Assembly: GCA_002327315.1 (NCBI GenBank)
Contig: DCVI01000027.1
Coordinates: 1-29,090, forward strand
Reading direction: 5' to 3'
Length of the DNA stretch: 29,090 bases
From: Syntrophaceae bacterium UBA2192
Lineage (GTDB): Bacteria; Desulfobacterota; Syntrophia; Syntrophales; UBA2192
Shown: piece after piece, positions 28,978 to 29,090 of the stretch
Layout: each line of letters opens with the position of its first letter
How positions within the stretch are numbered: the stretch's first letter is position 1
Position numbers and translations under genes: made by a program
The notes under the pieces: model-generated
What the model was told of the DNA's origin: nothing
The model's database searches: none
What the model saw: the letters and a program-made list of their open reading frames with translations, nothing else

Positions 28978-29090
28978 AGTGAATTACCCCGCCTACAAGG
29001 CGGGGCATCTTGAAAGGCAATGAGGGGGATTGCATCCCCCTTGCCCCCGCTCCGCATTCATCCCCGTCCACAGGACGGGGTATTCTGCGG
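28978..29090 (+). mobile_element. 113-bp triple-hairpin repeat, copy 2
   Basis: Identical to 810-922 except for two bases, in the same orientation, with the same three 8-bp/3-nt-loop hairpins. The right boundary coincides with the window end, so it may extend further. Confidence 0.75.

Overview
The window reads as a stretch of chromosome from a GC-rich Gram-negative anaerobe, most likely a deltaproteobacterium (Desulfobacterota, Syntrophales-like). This is inferred from gene content: a TRAP solute-binding protein, acyl-CoA dehydrogenase and MaoC-type hydratase genes, a type IV pilin with a Geobacter-like N-terminus, an apparent selenoprotein, and many lipoproteins. No rRNA, tRNA, CRISPR array or intact transposase was seen.

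Layout. 1-5.3 kb: a partial TRAP solute-binding gene, an SDR oxidoreductase, a small unknown protein, a DMT permease, and a MESH1-like HD hydrolase whose 3' end overlaps the permease. 4.2-6.8 kb: two paralogous membrane-anchored trypsin-like proteases. 7.3-11.5 kb: an OmpR-type regulator and its histidine kinase, then a membrane sulfatase-fold (LTA-synthase-like) transferase with regulator-like direct repeats upstream. 11.6-15.6 kb: a WHy/LEA14 lipoprotein, CDF cation exporter, MFS permease, SnoaL-like protein and a small unknown protein. 15.9-17.8 kb: a cyclase-family hydrolase, an exported nitroreductase and an exported rhodanese with an in-frame UGA that is probably selenocysteine. 17.8-18.5 kb: a gene-free stretch with a good promoter, hairpins and a strong terminator. 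18.5-23.6 kb: HD protein, aldo/keto reductase, OmpA-like protein with a duplicated vestigial tail, YbjQ-like protein, a lipoprotein, a two-hotdog hydratase and PpnP. 24-29 kb: a type IV pilin, acyl-CoA dehydrogenase, a secreted unknown, a DUF6159-like membrane protein, a TPR protein and a degenerate receiver protein.

Most genes are single-gene units. The clearest functional clusters are the regulator/kinase/transferase set and the cyclase/nitroreductase pair, with the rhodanese upstream of that pair. The hydratase and acyl-CoA dehydrogenase both point to acyl-CoA metabolism but are not adjacent.

The most unusual content is in the spacers. At least six short tandem arrays with a strict 7-nt period lie directly 3' of stop codons, and three larger structures consist of 8-nt units (core GAAG) on one side and their inverted counterparts (core CTTC) on the other. 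There are also a 113-bp triple-hairpin repeat present twice (one copy at each end of the window), a 121-bp palindromic element with a half copy elsewhere, and an 82-bp AAATCCCCC-bounded element. I do not recognise the 7-nt and 8-nt arrays as a named family.
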